Shown piece by piece: positions 8,796 through 19,900 of a stretch of 64,000 bases of DNA. The position numbers and the translations under genes were made by a program. The notes below the pieces were generated by a model. That model searched no databases. It saw only the letters and a program-made list of their open reading frames with translations, and was not told where the DNA came from. Position 1 is the stretch's first letter. Each line of letters starts with the position of its first letter. Origin of the DNA: JACCXG01 sp963785755 (GTDB taxonomy: Bacteria; Acidobacteriota; Vicinamibacteria; Vicinamibacterales; 2-12-FULL-66-21); contig CAWAXG010000075.1 of NCBI GenBank assembly GCA_963785755.1, forward strand, positions 1 through 64,000, given 5' to 3'.

Positions 8796-11438
8796 CTACT
8801 CGGCCCTGAGCGCCACCAGGGGATCGACTCTGGCAGCCCTTGCGGCTGGTACCCATGACGCGAGCAGGATGGTCACAACCACCAGGGCCGCGACGGCAAC
8901 GAACGTCTGCGGGTCTGTGGGCTTCACTTTGTACAGGAGACTGGTGATAGCGCGCGTCAGCGACAGCGCCGCGCCGAGGCCGATGACGATGCCAGGGAGA
9001 GCGATCCACAAGCCGTGGCCGACGACCATGCGGACCACGTCGCGCCGTTCCGCGCCGAGCGCGAGCCGTAGTCCAATCTCGGCCTGTACGCTGCGTGACG
9101 AAGTAGTTGATCACACCGAACAATCCCATCGTCGCCAGGCCGAGCCCGGTCAGCGCCAGCAGCGACAGCAGTTGCATGCTGAAACGCCGAGATGCGCCCG
9201 AGCCGAGGTTTGCACTGTCCATCGTTCTGATGTCGTAGAGGGGTACGGACGGATCCACCGTTCTCAGGGCCGTTCGCATTCTCGGGATGTACAGTTCAGC
9301 CCAGTCTTCGGAAGGGCGAACCACGAGGACCAGGCTTCGTTGGAAGGTGTCCCATGAGCCCGTTGGTGCATGCGTGTAAGGCAGGAATATTTCCGGCTGC
9401 GGCGGCGTTGCTCTACCGGACGTTCGGACGTCCGCAATCATACCGACGACCTCGCGCCATTCCGGCGCCGGAGTGGTCGTCCAGCCGGAGAGACGTTTGC
9501 CCACAGGATCTTCCCCCGGCCACACGCTCGCGGCGAGCCGCTCGTTGATCACCACAACCGGAGCCGAGCCCTTCTGCACGTCGGCCGACTCAAACGATCG
9601 GGCGCGTCACGATCGTCATGCCAATCGCTTCGAAATAGCCATCCGTCACCAGCCGCACCTGGGGACTGGGCAGCGCACCCTCGGGAAGTATTCTTCCTTC
9701 GATCGTGAACGAGGCATCGACGCCCGTGCCGCCGAGCAATGGGACGTTGGTCGAGGCGCCGACTCGCGAGACCCCGTTGAGCGCGCGCAGCTGCTCCAGT
9801 ACACGGCGGTACGCATCGCTGACCACGTCCGGCTCGCGGTAGCGAGCGGCGGGCAACGCGATCCGCGCGGTGACCGTGTTGGCAGCGTCGAAACCGAGTG
9901 GCACCTCTTGCAACAGACGCGCGCTGCGGTACAGCAACCCGGCGCCAACCAGCAGCACAACGGTCGCCGCAATCTCAGTGACCACCAGCAGGCTGCGCAA
10001 GCGATCGCGCGACACGCCAAGCAGCGATTGTCCGTCTCGCAGCGAGCTTTGGAGATCTGACCGTGCCGCCCGGACTGCCGGCGCCAATCCGAAGAGCCCT
10101 GCCGAGACGATCGTGATGATCAGCGCGAACACGAGACCCTCGGGCTGCAACCCGGCCGCGCTCAGCCGCGGCACGCTTGCCGGCGCGCCAGCGACCAGAA
10201 AGTCGATCCGGTACCGGGCGACCATGAGGCCCGCTATTCCGCCGACGAGCGCGAGGATCAGGCTTTCCGTCAGGAGCTGTCGAACGATGCGCGCACGGCC
10301 ACCGCCAAGAGATGCCCGGATCGCGATTTCCCTTCGTCGCGTGGTGGCGCGGGCCAAGAGGAGGCCGGCGATGTTGCTACACCCAATGAGCAGAACGCAC
10401 GCGACGAAGGCGAGCAGGATGAAGAGCTGGGGCTGCACACTGCCGACCAGAACATCCCGAAGCGATTCCACGTTTACGGACCGTGCTTCCATCCCTCGCG
10501 GATTGCGCTGCGCGATGCCGCGCGTGACACGCTCGAGATCTATCTGCGCCTGCGCGCGACTGACTCCAGCCTTGAGTTTCGCGAGCACGAGAAACGTGTG
10601 GTTCGCGTAGTTCGAGTCGCTGTTCGGGGGCGAACATCAGAGGCGCCTAGAGCTGTGCGTTGAAGCCACCGACCACACCCGTGCGAGCCGGATCGGTCAA
10701 GGCATACGTCGCCGGTGCGATACCAATCACCAGGAACGATTCGCCGTTCAGGGGAATGTCTCGACCGACAATCGACGGATCCGCGCCGAAGCGACGCTCC
10801 CACAACCCCTGGCTCAGGACGACCACTCGCTCGCCCGACTCCGCCTCCTCTGGCGTGAAGTACCGTCCCAGAAAAGGAGGGATGTCTGCAACGCGGAAGT
10901 AGCCAGCCGTCACGCGCATGCCGCTGACGCGCTCCGGCGCGTCACCTACGGACAGATTGACCGTTACGCCGCGCGTGGCTGCGGTCGCTTCGAAGACCGT
11001 GTTCTCAGCCGTCCAATCGTGAAAATGACCCGCGGATCCGTTGCCCCTCCTGCTGTCCCGCAGGGTTTCGTAGACAAGCACGATCCGATCGCCGTCCGCG
11101 TACGGCAGCGGGCGCAGCAGAACCACGTTGATGACGCTGAATACGGCTGTCGTGAGCCCGATCCCCAAGGCCAGAGTGAGAATGACGGCGCACGAGAGGA
11201 CGGGATCGCGGCGAAGCACCCGCAGTCCATAGCGGCTGTCCTGCTGAAACTGATCCAGCCACACCGGCTGCCACACCGAGCGGGCATTCTCCTGAGCCAG
11301 CGTCACGTTGCCGAACGTTCGCAAGGCCGCCCAGCGAGCCTGGTCTGGCGACATCCCGCGGTCGAGGTTGTCCTGCGTCTCTCGTTCTATGTGGTCGCGG
11401 ATTTCCGCGTCGAGATCGGAGAGCGGATGTTTCTTCAT
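8796..11438 (-). pseudogene. ADOP family (MacB-like) permease, broken by at least three frameshifts
   Basis: Pieces in order make one full acidobacterial duplicated orphan permease of about 880 residues. They are a cytoplasmic N-terminal domain (HPLSDLDAEIRDHIERET), helix 1 and MacB periplasmic domain (11438-10647), the FtsX half with LLIGCSNIAGLLLARATTR and a second MacB domain (about 10640-9590), a further periplasmic segment (9579-9090) and the last FtsX half ending SWVPAARAARVDPLVALRAE (9038-8796). Frame changes fall near 10640, 9585 and 9085. The ATG at 11438 overlaps the PadR stop (ATGA), so the two genes form the usual PadR-ADOP pair. These permeases lack an ATPase in the same operon; their substrates are unknown. 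Confidence 0.88.
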
Positions 11439-11770
11439 GCTGGCCTCAGGACCCGGGCAATCGCTCGCGTCAGCCGGTCCCACTTGGACGTCTCAATCGA
11501 GAGCTGCTTTCTGCCCTTCGGGGTGAGCCGGTAGAACTTGGCTTTCCGGTTGTTTTCCGAGGTGCCGTGGTCGAAAGCAATCCAGCCGCGTTTTATGAGG
11601 CGATGGAGGGCCGGATAGAGGGATCCCTGCTCGACCTGCAGCACTTCGTCGGAGCTTTGCTGGATGGCCCTGGCAATCTCATGGCCGTGCAGCGGACCGG
11701 GCCGCAGCGTGCGTAGGACCAGGAGATCGAGAGTGCCCTGGAGGATGACGAGCCGGTCTTCAGTAGACAT
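11435..11770 (-). CDS. PadR-family transcriptional repressor
   Basis: A 111-residue winged-helix protein with ILQGTLDLLVLRTLRPGPLH, HGHEIARAIQ, EQGSLYPALHRLIKRGWIAF and YRLTPKGRKQL, the standard PadR N-terminal domain with a short C-terminal helix. Family members bind an operator near their own promoter and are released by small hydrophobic molecules. It is cotranscribed with the ADOP permease downstream (4-base ATGA overlap), so it probably controls that permease. The start at 11770 (MSTEDRLVILQ) is chosen over the longer frame reaching 12031 because the domain begins here and the promoter-like sequence lies just upstream. Confidence 0.92.
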   Translation of the reverse strand: MSTEDRLVILQGTLDLLVLRTLRPGPLHGHEIARAIQQSSDEVLQVEQGSLYPALHRLIKRGWIAFDHGTSENNRKAKFYRLTPKGRKQLSIETSKWDRLTRAIARVLRPA

Positions 11771-11779
11771 TCTAGGTGG

Positions 11780-11808
11780 ATGTTGGACCCACTCACATAG
11801 AATGTCAA
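11780..11808 (-). promoter_or_regulatory. Probable sigma-70-type promoter of padR-ADOP
   Basis: On the minus strand a perfect TTGACA (11808-11803) is followed after 17 bases by CAACAT (11785-11780), a weak -10. The padR start is 10 bases further. The short distance leaves little room for a leader. A PadR operator would be expected here but no clear dyad was identified. Confidence 0.4.
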
Positions 11809-11909
11809 GGTGAGTCAGCACGTCACTCCACCAACGCTTCGCTCGCCGCACTTGATTTACTTTGCAATATAAAGTAGAGTGCTCCTGTGTCACCTGCGGA
11901 GTGCCGACC

Positions 11910-13280
11910 ATGAAGAAAGCCACGATCTCTAGCGCGCTGTTCGTCACGGTTCTGGTCGTCGTCCTCGCCGGAAACCACCGGACTGTCGAGCGGGACGTCG
12001 ACACGGCGACGGCGGCCTCCTCCGCGGCCACTTCACCGACCGCGCTGGCAGATCGGCCTCACCAGGGCTTCCTTTACGGCCGCATCACCACCGATGACGG
12101 CGGCACATATGTGGGGCGGCTGCGCTTCGGACGCGACGAGGAGGCGTTCTGGGGGAACTACTTCAACGGGTTGAAAAGAGAAAACCCGTGGGTGGCCCAG
12201 ACAGGCAACGCAGGACTGACACAGAAGCGGCGCGCGTTCACGATCTTCGGGTTCGAGATCCCGCTCGGCGCGAGTCCGGTCGATCTCGGCCGGCCGTTCA
12301 TGGCGCGCTTCGGCGACATCGCGCGCATCGAGGCGCGCGGCCGCGACGTGCGGGTGACGCTCAAGAGCGGAAGCGTGTTCGATGTCAACCGCATGGCCGC
12401 GAATGACTTCGACGATGGCGTGCGGGTGTGGGACGGCAACGGGGGCGTCGTCGATCTCGCCAGTTGGGCCGGTGGACTACCACCGCCAGCGCGCGTGCGG
12501 ATCCGCACCATCGAATTGATTCCCACCGCCGCGCTCGGCGCCGTGCCCGGCCGGCTGCACGGTACGGTGCGCACGGGCCACGGCGACTTCACGGGGTTCA
12601 TCCAGTGGGACCGGCAGGCGTGCGTCACGGCTGACGAGCTCGCCGGCCGCACCGCCGAGGGTCCGCTCGGCGTGCGTTTCGAGACCATCCGCTCGATCGC
12701 GCGCCGCTCGCGCGACAGCTCGCTGGTGACGCTGCGGGACGGCCGCGAGATCGCGCTCTCCGGCACCCGCGCCGTCGGCGAAGGCAACCGCGGGATCTAC
12801 GTCGACGACCCTCGCTACGGCCGGGTACTGGTCTCCTGGGACGCCTTCGAGCGCATCGACTTCAGCGCCGCCGGCAGCGGGCCCGCCTACATGGACTTCC
12901 CGCCGGGGCGCACGCTCACCGGAACCGTCACCACCCGCGGCGGCCGCCATCTCACCGGCCGGCTGGTCTACGACCTCGACGAAAGCGAGACCACCGAGAC
13001 ACTTGATGCCCCGTCTCGGGGTGTGGACTACACCGTCCCGTTCGGCCTGGTCGCTTCAATCGTGCCCGCAGGCCGCGACGAGGGCGGCGCCCGGCGCGCC
13101 AGGGTGACGCTCCATGGCGGCGAGGAGCTGCAGCTCGATCGCGCGGGCGATCTCGGCGACGGCAACGCCGGCATGCTGATCTTCGTCGACGGCCGTGAGC
13201 GCGCTGAGTACGTGCCGTGGACCGACGTCGAGCAGGTCGAGTTCAACCGGCCGCCGCTGATGTACCCCCCGCTTCGCTAG
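11910..13280 (+). CDS. Unrecognised exported protein with three tandem beta-rich repeats
   Basis: I do not recognise a named family. The 456-residue protein has an N-terminal signal-like segment (ATISSALFVTVLVVVLAG). It then has three repeats at about residues 55-205, 216-319 and 336-446. Each starts with a strand pair (DDGGTYVGRLRFGRDEE; GHGDFTGFIQWDRQ; RGGRHLTGRLVYDLDESE). Each then has a second part with VTL-K/R/H-x-G, a glycine-rich turn and W..(V/F).(R/Q)(I/V).F (RVTLKSGSVFDV; LVTLRDGREIAL; RVTLHGGEELQL). The ATG at 11910 has GGAG about 9 bases upstream and gives the signal peptide; an in-frame start at 11862 is less likely. It is monocistronic, divergent from padR. An envelope scaffold or binding role is possible but unproven. 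Confidence 0.8.
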   Translation: MKKATISSALFVTVLVVVLAGNHRTVERDVDTATAASSAATSPTALADRPHQGFLYGRITTDDGGTYVGRLRFGRDEEAFWGNYFNGLKRENPWVAQTGNAGLTQKRRAFTIFGFEIPLGASPVDLGRPFMARFGDIARIEARGRDVRVTLKSGSVFDVNRMAANDFDDGVRVWDGNGGVVDLASWAGGLPPPARVRIRTIELIPTAALGAVPGRLHGTVRTGHGDFTGFIQWDRQACVTADELAGRTAEGPLGVRFETIRSIARRSRDSSLVTLRDGREIALSGTRAVGEGNRGIYVDDPRYGRVLVSWDAFERIDFSAAGSGPAYMDFPPGRTLTGTVTTRGGRHLTGRLVYDLDESETTETLDAPSRGVDYTVPFGLVASIVPAGRDEGGARRARVTLHGGEELQLDRAGDLGDGNAGMLIFVDGRERAEYVPWTDVEQVEFNRPPLMYPPLR

Positions 13281-13403
13281 CAGTAGCGCTCCGGCTGGGA
13301 GCCCGGGGGAGCTGCGGCGATGTTTCGAGCCATCCCTCGAAGCGTCGCGATCCCGACAGCCCGTTGTGTCCGAAAATTCGGACGACCAACTGCGTCCCTT
13401 GAT

Positions 13404-13609
13404 TCACGCCGCGCGATGGTAGTAATTCAGAAGTCCGCCGATGCGCTGGCGCCGTCGAACCGGCCCGATCCGCCGCTGGTCTCCCCCGTCCTCGATCAGT
13501 TCGTTGCCGAGGCCTTGATGGTTGCGCTCGCGCTGATAGTGGACCACAAACTCCGCGAGCACTCGGCGGAAGTGTCGCTCGCCCACCGGAATGAAGCGAT
13601 CCAGGCAAT
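13404..13609 (-). mobile_element. C-terminal part of an integrase-core transposase (remnant c), best preserved
   Basis: The minus strand reads LDRFIPVGERHFRRVLAEF, then VVHYQRERNHQGLGNELIED and RRRQRIGGLLNYYHRAA before a stop at 13404. This is the last third of an rve-type integrase, beyond the catalytic core. It is cut off at about 13609, 17 bases before the start of the opposite-strand FG-GAP gene. After its stop come TCCGAATTTTCGGA and further bases that could be an element end. No N-terminal or catalytic DDE part is nearby. Confidence 0.78.
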
Positions 13610-13626
13610 TTGGTACCATCCCACCC

Positions 13627-15180
13627 GTGCCCCTTCGTCTGCGTACCTCACTCGCGCCGTGCATCTCAATCTGCGCCGTCTGGTGGATTGCCGTCACAGC
13701 GCCCGTCGCGCGCCAATCGGTAACCGGACCGGGCGCTCAGAAGGCACCGGGCGTCCAACAGGAGAGCGCCGCACTCTGCGGCTCGTGCCACGACGTGCCG
13801 CCTCCCGCCATCCTGCCCCGCGCGGCCTGGCGCGGCTCGTTCGAGCGAATGGCGATGATTCGAAAGGGCGAGCGGCAGATCTCGGAGGTGCGCTCGCCAC
13901 CGGGCTCGGTGGCGCTGCCGGAAGATATGGAGCGGGTGTTGCGTTACTACGAGCAGTCGGCTCCAGAGCGCCTGCCTCCGCCCGAGCGCTGGCCCGCGCC
14001 CGATCCTTCCGCATTCGTGCGGCGCGCGATGGCGCCGGATCTTCGCGGCATTGCACCGACGATCGCCAGCGTGCGGCTGGTCGACGTCAATCGTGACGGC
14101 CGGTTGCGGGTCGTGGCCACGGACATGCGCGAGGGAATCGTGCTGCACGGCAACCCCGGCGACACCGACGCGAAGCTCGACGTCATCGCATCCATCCCGC
14201 ATCCGTCCCGAATCTCTCCGGCGGATCTCGAAGGCGACCCCCGGCCGGGATTTCTGGTTGGAGATCTCGGCCGCCTGCTTCCCGGCGATCATCTGTTCGG
14301 CGGCGTGATCTGGATGCGCCCGCAGGCCGCCGGTGGTTACGCCCAGCTCGCCCTCGAGGGATGGCCGCGCGTGGCGGACGTGCGTGCCGGCGACTTCGAC
14401 GGCAACGGCAGGCTCGATCTTGCAATCGCGGCATTCGGATGGCGCACGGTCGGACGCATCTCGGTGATGGAAAACAAGTCGGCCGACGGACGGCCTTCCC
14501 TGATCGAGCACCTGGTCGATCCGCGCCCGGGTGCAATCGACGTGATCCCGGTCGATCTGAACGCGGACGGCAAGCTCGATCTCGTGGCGCTCCTCTCGCA
14601 GCAATTCGAATCCGTCGTCGCGTACATCAACAAGGGCACGCCTGCGTTCGCGTTCGACCCGGTCGTCCTGTACAAGGCGCCGCACGCCAATTGGGGCTCG
14701 TCGGGCATTCAGGTCGTCGACCTCGACGGCGATCGCGATCTCGACGTGATCGTCACGAACGGGGATTCGTTCGACGACGACATCGTCAAGCCGTATCACG
14801 GCATTCAATGGCTCGAGAACGCCGGCGGATTGAAGTTCACCGCGCATCAGCTCGCGGGCATGCCGGGAGTTCATCGCGCAGCCGCCGCCGATCTGGACGG
14901 CGACGGCGACCTCGACATCGTGGCCGGCGCGCTGCTCGCGGCAGGCTCCGATCGCGACGAATCGCAGATGCCGGCGCTCGGATGGCTCGAGCAGACGCGG
15001 CGCGGCATCTTCGAGCGTCACACCCTGTCGATGGGCGCACCACGCCACGCCACGCTCGATGTCGGCGACTTCGATGCCGATGGCGACGCCGACATCGTCG
15101 TCGGCGTCATGTCACCAGATCCGAAGATCCGCACCTGGGTCGAGGTCTGGGAGAATCAGCGGAAGACCGTCAAACGCTGA
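13627..15180 (+). CDS. Secreted FG-GAP/VCBS repeat protein with a CxxCH motif
   Basis: A signal peptide (about residues 1-30) is followed by CGSCHDVPPP (Cys51, Cys54, His55), a c-type haem attachment motif. Calcium-loop FG-GAP/VCBS repeats follow: VDVNRDGRLRV, GDFDGNGRLDL, VDLNADGKLDL, VDLDGDRDLDV, ADLDGDGDLDI and GDFDADGDADI. The repeats predict a secreted beta-propeller. The start is taken as GTG 13627 because it puts the signal peptide at the N-terminus; the longer frame from 13591 runs antisense into a transposase remnant. The haem motif at the N-terminus of VCBS proteins is known from planctomycetes and acidobacteria, but no function is established. No cytochrome maturation or oxidoreductase gene is adjacent. 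Confidence 0.85.
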   Translation: MPLRLRTSLAPCISICAVWWIAVTAPVARQSVTGPGAQKAPGVQQESAALCGSCHDVPPPAILPRAAWRGSFERMAMIRKGERQISEVRSPPGSVALPEDMERVLRYYEQSAPERLPPPERWPAPDPSAFVRRAMAPDLRGIAPTIASVRLVDVNRDGRLRVVATDMREGIVLHGNPGDTDAKLDVIASIPHPSRISPADLEGDPRPGFLVGDLGRLLPGDHLFGGVIWMRPQAAGGYAQLALEGWPRVADVRAGDFDGNGRLDLAIAAFGWRTVGRISVMENKSADGRPSLIEHLVDPRPGAIDVIPVDLNADGKLDLVALLSQQFESVVAYINKGTPAFAFDPVVLYKAPHANWGSSGIQVVDLDGDRDLDVIVTNGDSFDDDIVKPYHGIQWLENAGGLKFTAHQLAGMPGVHRAAAADLDGDGDLDIVAGALLAAGSDRDESQMPALGWLEQTRRGIFERHTLSMGAPRHATLDVGDFDADGDADIVVGVMSPDPKIRTWVEVWENQRKTVKR

Positions 15181-15453
15181 GGCGAAGGGTCATAGCCGGA
15201 TCTTCAAGGTCTGCAGCAGCTGCGGCGTCTTTCCCGCGGGCGGCTCCTTCATGGGTCCGAAACTCAGAATATCCACATCAACGGAACGTTCGTCGAATCA
15301 GGTTGATCCTGGCCAGGCAGTAGTTGTCGTCGTCGAAACACGGATCGGCCTCGGACACTGGTGGCGCAAGTCGGATGCCGCCGATGGATGCACTGCGTCC
15401 GCGTCCCGTCCGAGATCCGCGTGAATCCGCGTCCCGTTCACGGATCCGTGTTC

Positions 15454-16746
15454 TCACCACACATGCGTAGCGACGACCCGCGGCGCGCCGGCCGCGCCGT
15501 CGATCACCTGCGTCTCCAGCACGATCTGCAGGCTCCGCGTCGACCAGTCGCGCACGCTCGCGAGCGCGCGCTCGAGGTGCTCCGGGCTCGTGACGAACTC
15601 TCCGGCGGCAGTCGTGCCGAACGGCGTGATGCCGCCCACGCTCAGCACCAGCGTGCCAGTGGCCGGGTCGACCGCGCGTGAAATGAGCGCGTAGTCTTTG
15701 CTGATGTCCAGCGCGGGCCACGGCCGTGGCAGCCGCCAGGACCGTTCCGGGTCCTGCCGGTCGACGATGCTGACGTGGTGGCCGTCACCTTCTATCGTCG
15801 GCACGAAGCGGAACCCCGATCCAAGCTGCAGGTACCACGCGTTCGAGAACATGCCAATCAGGACGGCTGGAGAGGCGCGCAGGTCGGCGAACGACGTCGC
15901 GATCTGCTCGCGAATCTGGTACGGCCGGCGGCGCTCCTGGAACAGCGACGCGATGCGCGCGATCGCGACCGCGTCGCCAATGGCCACGTAGCGCGCGCCG
16001 ACCCGCTGCACCTGTCGCGGCGAGATCTCGAGAAGTGGAAGCTCGCCGGTTGACCGGGCGGCCGCGTTCGCCGCCTCCTTCACCTGCGCCGGCAGCTCAT
16101 ACATATCGAGGCCGCCTGGACAGAGCAGCACGGGCGCCTGCCCGTCGAGCAGCGGACCCCAGAACCGGGTGAACGCCGTCTGGGCCGGCGCCGCCTGCCT
16201 GGTCGTGATGAAAATCGCGCCGAGGAGTGCGACGGCGGCCACGACAATCGCCCCGGCCCACCACCAGCGTGCGCGACGGTCGCTGTGGCGCCTGCGCACG
16301 AATGCGATCTGGGTAGATGCCGGCGCGACCGGTGTGGGCGGAGGAACCACAGGGTGCGGCCGTGAGTACATCGGTGCATAGCTGCCGGGGGGCAGATCGA
16401 TTCGCAGGTCCGGGTGGTGCGCTTCCTCGGCGTAGTACTGGGCCAGCCGCCTGCGCACTTCGCCGGCCGTGACGCGCACGATCGGATCGGTGGCGGTGTC
16501 GTAAGTGGGCTCGCGTGCGAAGACGTGAACGCCGAGGGTGCGCTCCTTCAGCGGCTCAGGTGACTGGCTGAGCGAGTGCTCGACCACGCGTTCGAGGAAC
16601 AGGCGGCAGCGTTTGCTCGATCGAAAGAATGGACTTTCGACTAGGCGTTTCAGCTGGGCCTGAATCTCAGCAGGCGTGAACGCCTCTGCTGGCGCGCTGT
16701 CGGGAACAGCAGACGCCGCGTTGCTGCGGATCGCCGACCGGGTCAT
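15454..16746 (-). CDS. Membrane-anchored regulator-like protein with acidobacterial N-terminal DNA-binding-like domain
   Basis: The cytoplasmic part (about residues 22-125) has FFRSSKRCRLFLERVVEHSL, LKERTLGVHVFAREPTYD and DPIVRVTAGEVRRRLAQYY. This domain is found at the N-terminus of many acidobacterial and rhizobial TPR or cyclase-like proteins and is thought to be winged-helix-like. A proline-rich linker and one membrane helix (WWWAGAIVVAAVALLGAIFI, 161-180) lead to an extracytoplasmic domain of about 250 residues that I do not recognise. This layout resembles one-component CadC/ToxR-like regulators, but that is inference. The start at 16746 is taken instead of 16845 because the upstream part is not domain-like. 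It is divergent from the TonB receptor with about 200 bases between, so it may control it. Bases 15181-15453 downstream hold no gene. Confidence 0.75.
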   Translation of the reverse strand: MTRSAIRSNAASAVPDSAPAEAFTPAEIQAQLKRLVESPFFRSSKRCRLFLERVVEHSLSQSPEPLKERTLGVHVFAREPTYDTATDPIVRVTAGEVRRRLAQYYAEEAHHPDLRIDLPPGSYAPMYSRPHPVVPPPTPVAPASTQIAFVRRRHSDRRARWWWAGAIVVAAVALLGAIFITTRQAAPAQTAFTRFWGPLLDGQAPVLLCPGGLDMYELPAQVKEAANAAARSTGELPLLEISPRQVQRVGARYVAIGDAVAIARIASLFQERRRPYQIREQIATSFADLRASPAVLIGMFSNAWYLQLGSGFRFVPTIEGDGHHVSIVDRQDPERSWRLPRPWPALDISKDYALISRAVDPATGTLVLSVGGITPFGTTAAGEFVTSPEHLERALASVRDWSTRSLQIVLETQVIDGAAGAPRVVATHVW

Positions 16747-16955
16747 TGGGATTTGCCCGCGGCGAAGCGTATCACAGGTCTCACAGCCGTTATCCGACCG
16801 TTTCGTTACCGCAAAGAACTGTAAGGTACCTTTCGGCCAGCCCATCCCGCGCTAATACTTACGCACTACTGAGACCTCGGTGTGCCTGGGAGCGGTCTAT
16901 CTCGACACCTCTAGGCCACCGAAGCTCAATCGTGTCTGTGGTCAAAGGAGTCCTC

Positions 16956-19900
16956 ATGTTTTCGCGGCCTGCGATCGGGTGGCTGATCCGCTCAGTCCTG
17001 ATGCTCGCGCTCCTCCTGTCGCTGGCCGAGGCGACAGGCGGTGCGCAGAGCCTTTCCGGGACGATCTCCGGCCTCGTGGCTGACGACCAGGGGGGCGCGC
17101 TTCCCGGCGCCGATGTCATCCTGACCGATCAGTCCTCTCGAGCCGTTCAACGAACGACGACGAACGCGGAAGGAGTTTTCGTGTTCGCGGCGGTTCCGGC
17201 GGGCACCTACACCATCAAGGTCGAGCTGCAGAACTTCAATTCCTGGGAAGCGACCGACATCGAGCTCCGCCTGGGCGAGCGCCGTTCGGTCACCGGCATC
17301 AGGCTGAAGGTGGGGACCTTGAGCGAAACGGTGTCGGTCATCGCCAGGCCCGAGATCGCCCCGCTCGATTCCGGCGAGAAGAGCGCGCGCCTGACGTCGG
17401 AACAGATTCAGAACGTGCCGATGGTCGGCCGGTCCACGGCCGAGCTGCTCAAGCTGCTGCCCGGCATGACGCCGACCTCGAACGGGACCAGCAACAGTCC
17501 CGGGTTCAACGGCGAGATCATCGGGATCAACGGCAACGGCGATGGTGGCAAGCAGAGCGCCGTCGGCAATTTCTCGGGCAACGGCACCCGCGTCGACGCG
17601 CTCGACATCGTCATCGACGGCGCCCATGCCTCCGACCCCGGCTGTAACTGCGCCACGTCGGTGAACCCCAATCCCGACATGATCGGAGAGTTCAAGGTTC
17701 TGCAGTCGAACTACGCGGCGGAGCACGCCAAGGGCCCGATCACGATCGACGCGATCAGCAAGACCGGTGGCCGGGAATTCCGTGGCACGGCGTATCTGTA
17801 TCTGCGCGACTACCGGATGAATTCCAACGAGTGGCTGCTGAACAGGTTCAGCACGGCGCCGGGGGCCGAGAACAAGCCGAAGAACCAGTTCGCCTATCCG
17901 GGGTTCAACATCGGCGGGCCGCTGATCATCCCTGGTACGGACTTCAACAAGAACCGGGACCGCGTGTTCTTTTTCACCGGGTACGAGTTCTACCGCCAGA
18001 AGCTCGATACCGGCACACTCCAGTCCTGGGTGCCGACCGCGGCGATGCGCCAGGGGGACTTCAGCGACTCGTCGGCGATCACGCGGCTCGGCAACGGCTA
18101 CGTGAACACGATACCCACGAATCTCGTGAACGGACGGGTTCCGGCCAATCTGATCAACGCGGACGGACGGCGGCTGCTCGATCTCTTTCCGCTGCCCAAC
18201 GCCGACCCGTCGGTGACCGATGGTTACAACTACGTGCAGAACGTACCGCTCGACCAGAACATGCAGCAGTGGCTGACCCGGGTCGACGTCAACATCAGCA
18301 ACGACACGCGGCTGTTCGCGCGCTACAACCTGCAGGCCGAGGAGCAGAATTTCCCCGTGGGCCTGTGGTGGCGCAATCCAGTCGCAGGTGCCGTATCCCA
18401 CGGAAGTCACCGCCCCGAACCGGTCGCATTCGACGACCGTGAGCCTGACCAAGGTCTTCGGCACCTCGATCACCAGCGAGTCCACCTTCGCTGCGACCTA
18501 CATCGATTTCCCGAACCAGTTCCGCGATCCGAGTCGCGTCTCCCGATCGGCGCTCGGCTATACCAACCCCGGCATCTACCACAGCGGCCTCGATCAGATT
18601 CCGTCGATGACCGGCTGGGGCAACGGGCCGACGCTCTTCAACCCGGGCGGGTTCGATCCGGTGCTCTTCGCGACGAAGTGGCTGATATCCGGGGCGCAGA
18701 ACGTGACGAAAGTGGCCGGCGAGCACACGATGAAGGCCGGCGTCTTCTACGAGTGGGTGAACAACAGCCAGCCCGGCAACGGCGACTCGAACGGCCGGCT
18801 GGTGCTCGGCAGATGCCGCGGTCGGTTCGAGCGGCAACTATTTCGCCGACCTCCTGACCGGCACCCTCGCCAACTACGGCGAGCAGTCGCCGAACATCGT
18901 CCGCGACATGGCCTACAACATCTTCGAGGTGTACGCGCAGGACAGCTGGAAGATGCGGGATCGGCTGACGCTGGAGTACGGTCTTCGTGTTTCCCACCTT
19001 GGCGGCTGGACCGAGCGCGATGGTCAAGGCATGGCCGTGTTCGATCCGTCTCTGTACAGCGCCACCGCGCCCGCCTCGGAGTTTCCCGGCGTGACGTGGA
19101 CGGGGCGCGACAGCGACGTGCCGCGTTCGGGCGTCAAGGTGCAGTCAATCTTCTGGGCGCCTCGTGTCGGGTTCGCATATGACATCTTCGGCACCGGCAA
19201 GACGCTGCTGCGTGGCGGCTACGGCATCTTCAACTTCCACGACGCGCAGGGGCCCTACTCGGGCTTCATCGACCTCCCGTACGGCGTGACGTTCACCGAC
19301 ACGACGAACGTGCCGCTTTCGCAGGTGGGCAATGTGAACCCGAACGCGCAGCCCGGCCTGAGCGGGACCATCTTCGTGGACGACGACAAGCAGCCGCGGA
19401 CGCAAAGCTGGAGCTTCACGGTTCAGCAGCGCATCCCGTACCGGATGATGGTCGAAGTGGCGTATGTCGGGAGCAAGAGCGATCGCCTGCTGAACAACGG
19501 CCTCAACAACTTCAACAGCGTTCCATTCGGGGCGATGCTGAACGACCCGACGGGTGATCCCAACCGGTATCGCCCGCTGGGGCAGTACGGCGACCTGCCG
19601 GTGGCGCGCCACACGCACTACCAGAACTACAACGCGCTGCAGACGCTGCTGAGTCGTCAGGGCACGCGCTTGAGCTACACCGTGGCGTACACGTTGTCGA
19701 AGGCCCTCGGCATCCGCGGTGATGCCCAGGGCTCGGTGACCCAGCCGCCGGGCGATATTCGCGACTCGGCATACGGCGTGCTCGGCTACGACCGCCGTCA
19801 CGTCCTGAACATCGGCTACAGCTGGCTGCTGCCGGATGTCGAGAAGAACGCATTCCTGAATGCGCTTGCCGGCGGCTGGCAGTTCACCGGCGTGTCGACG

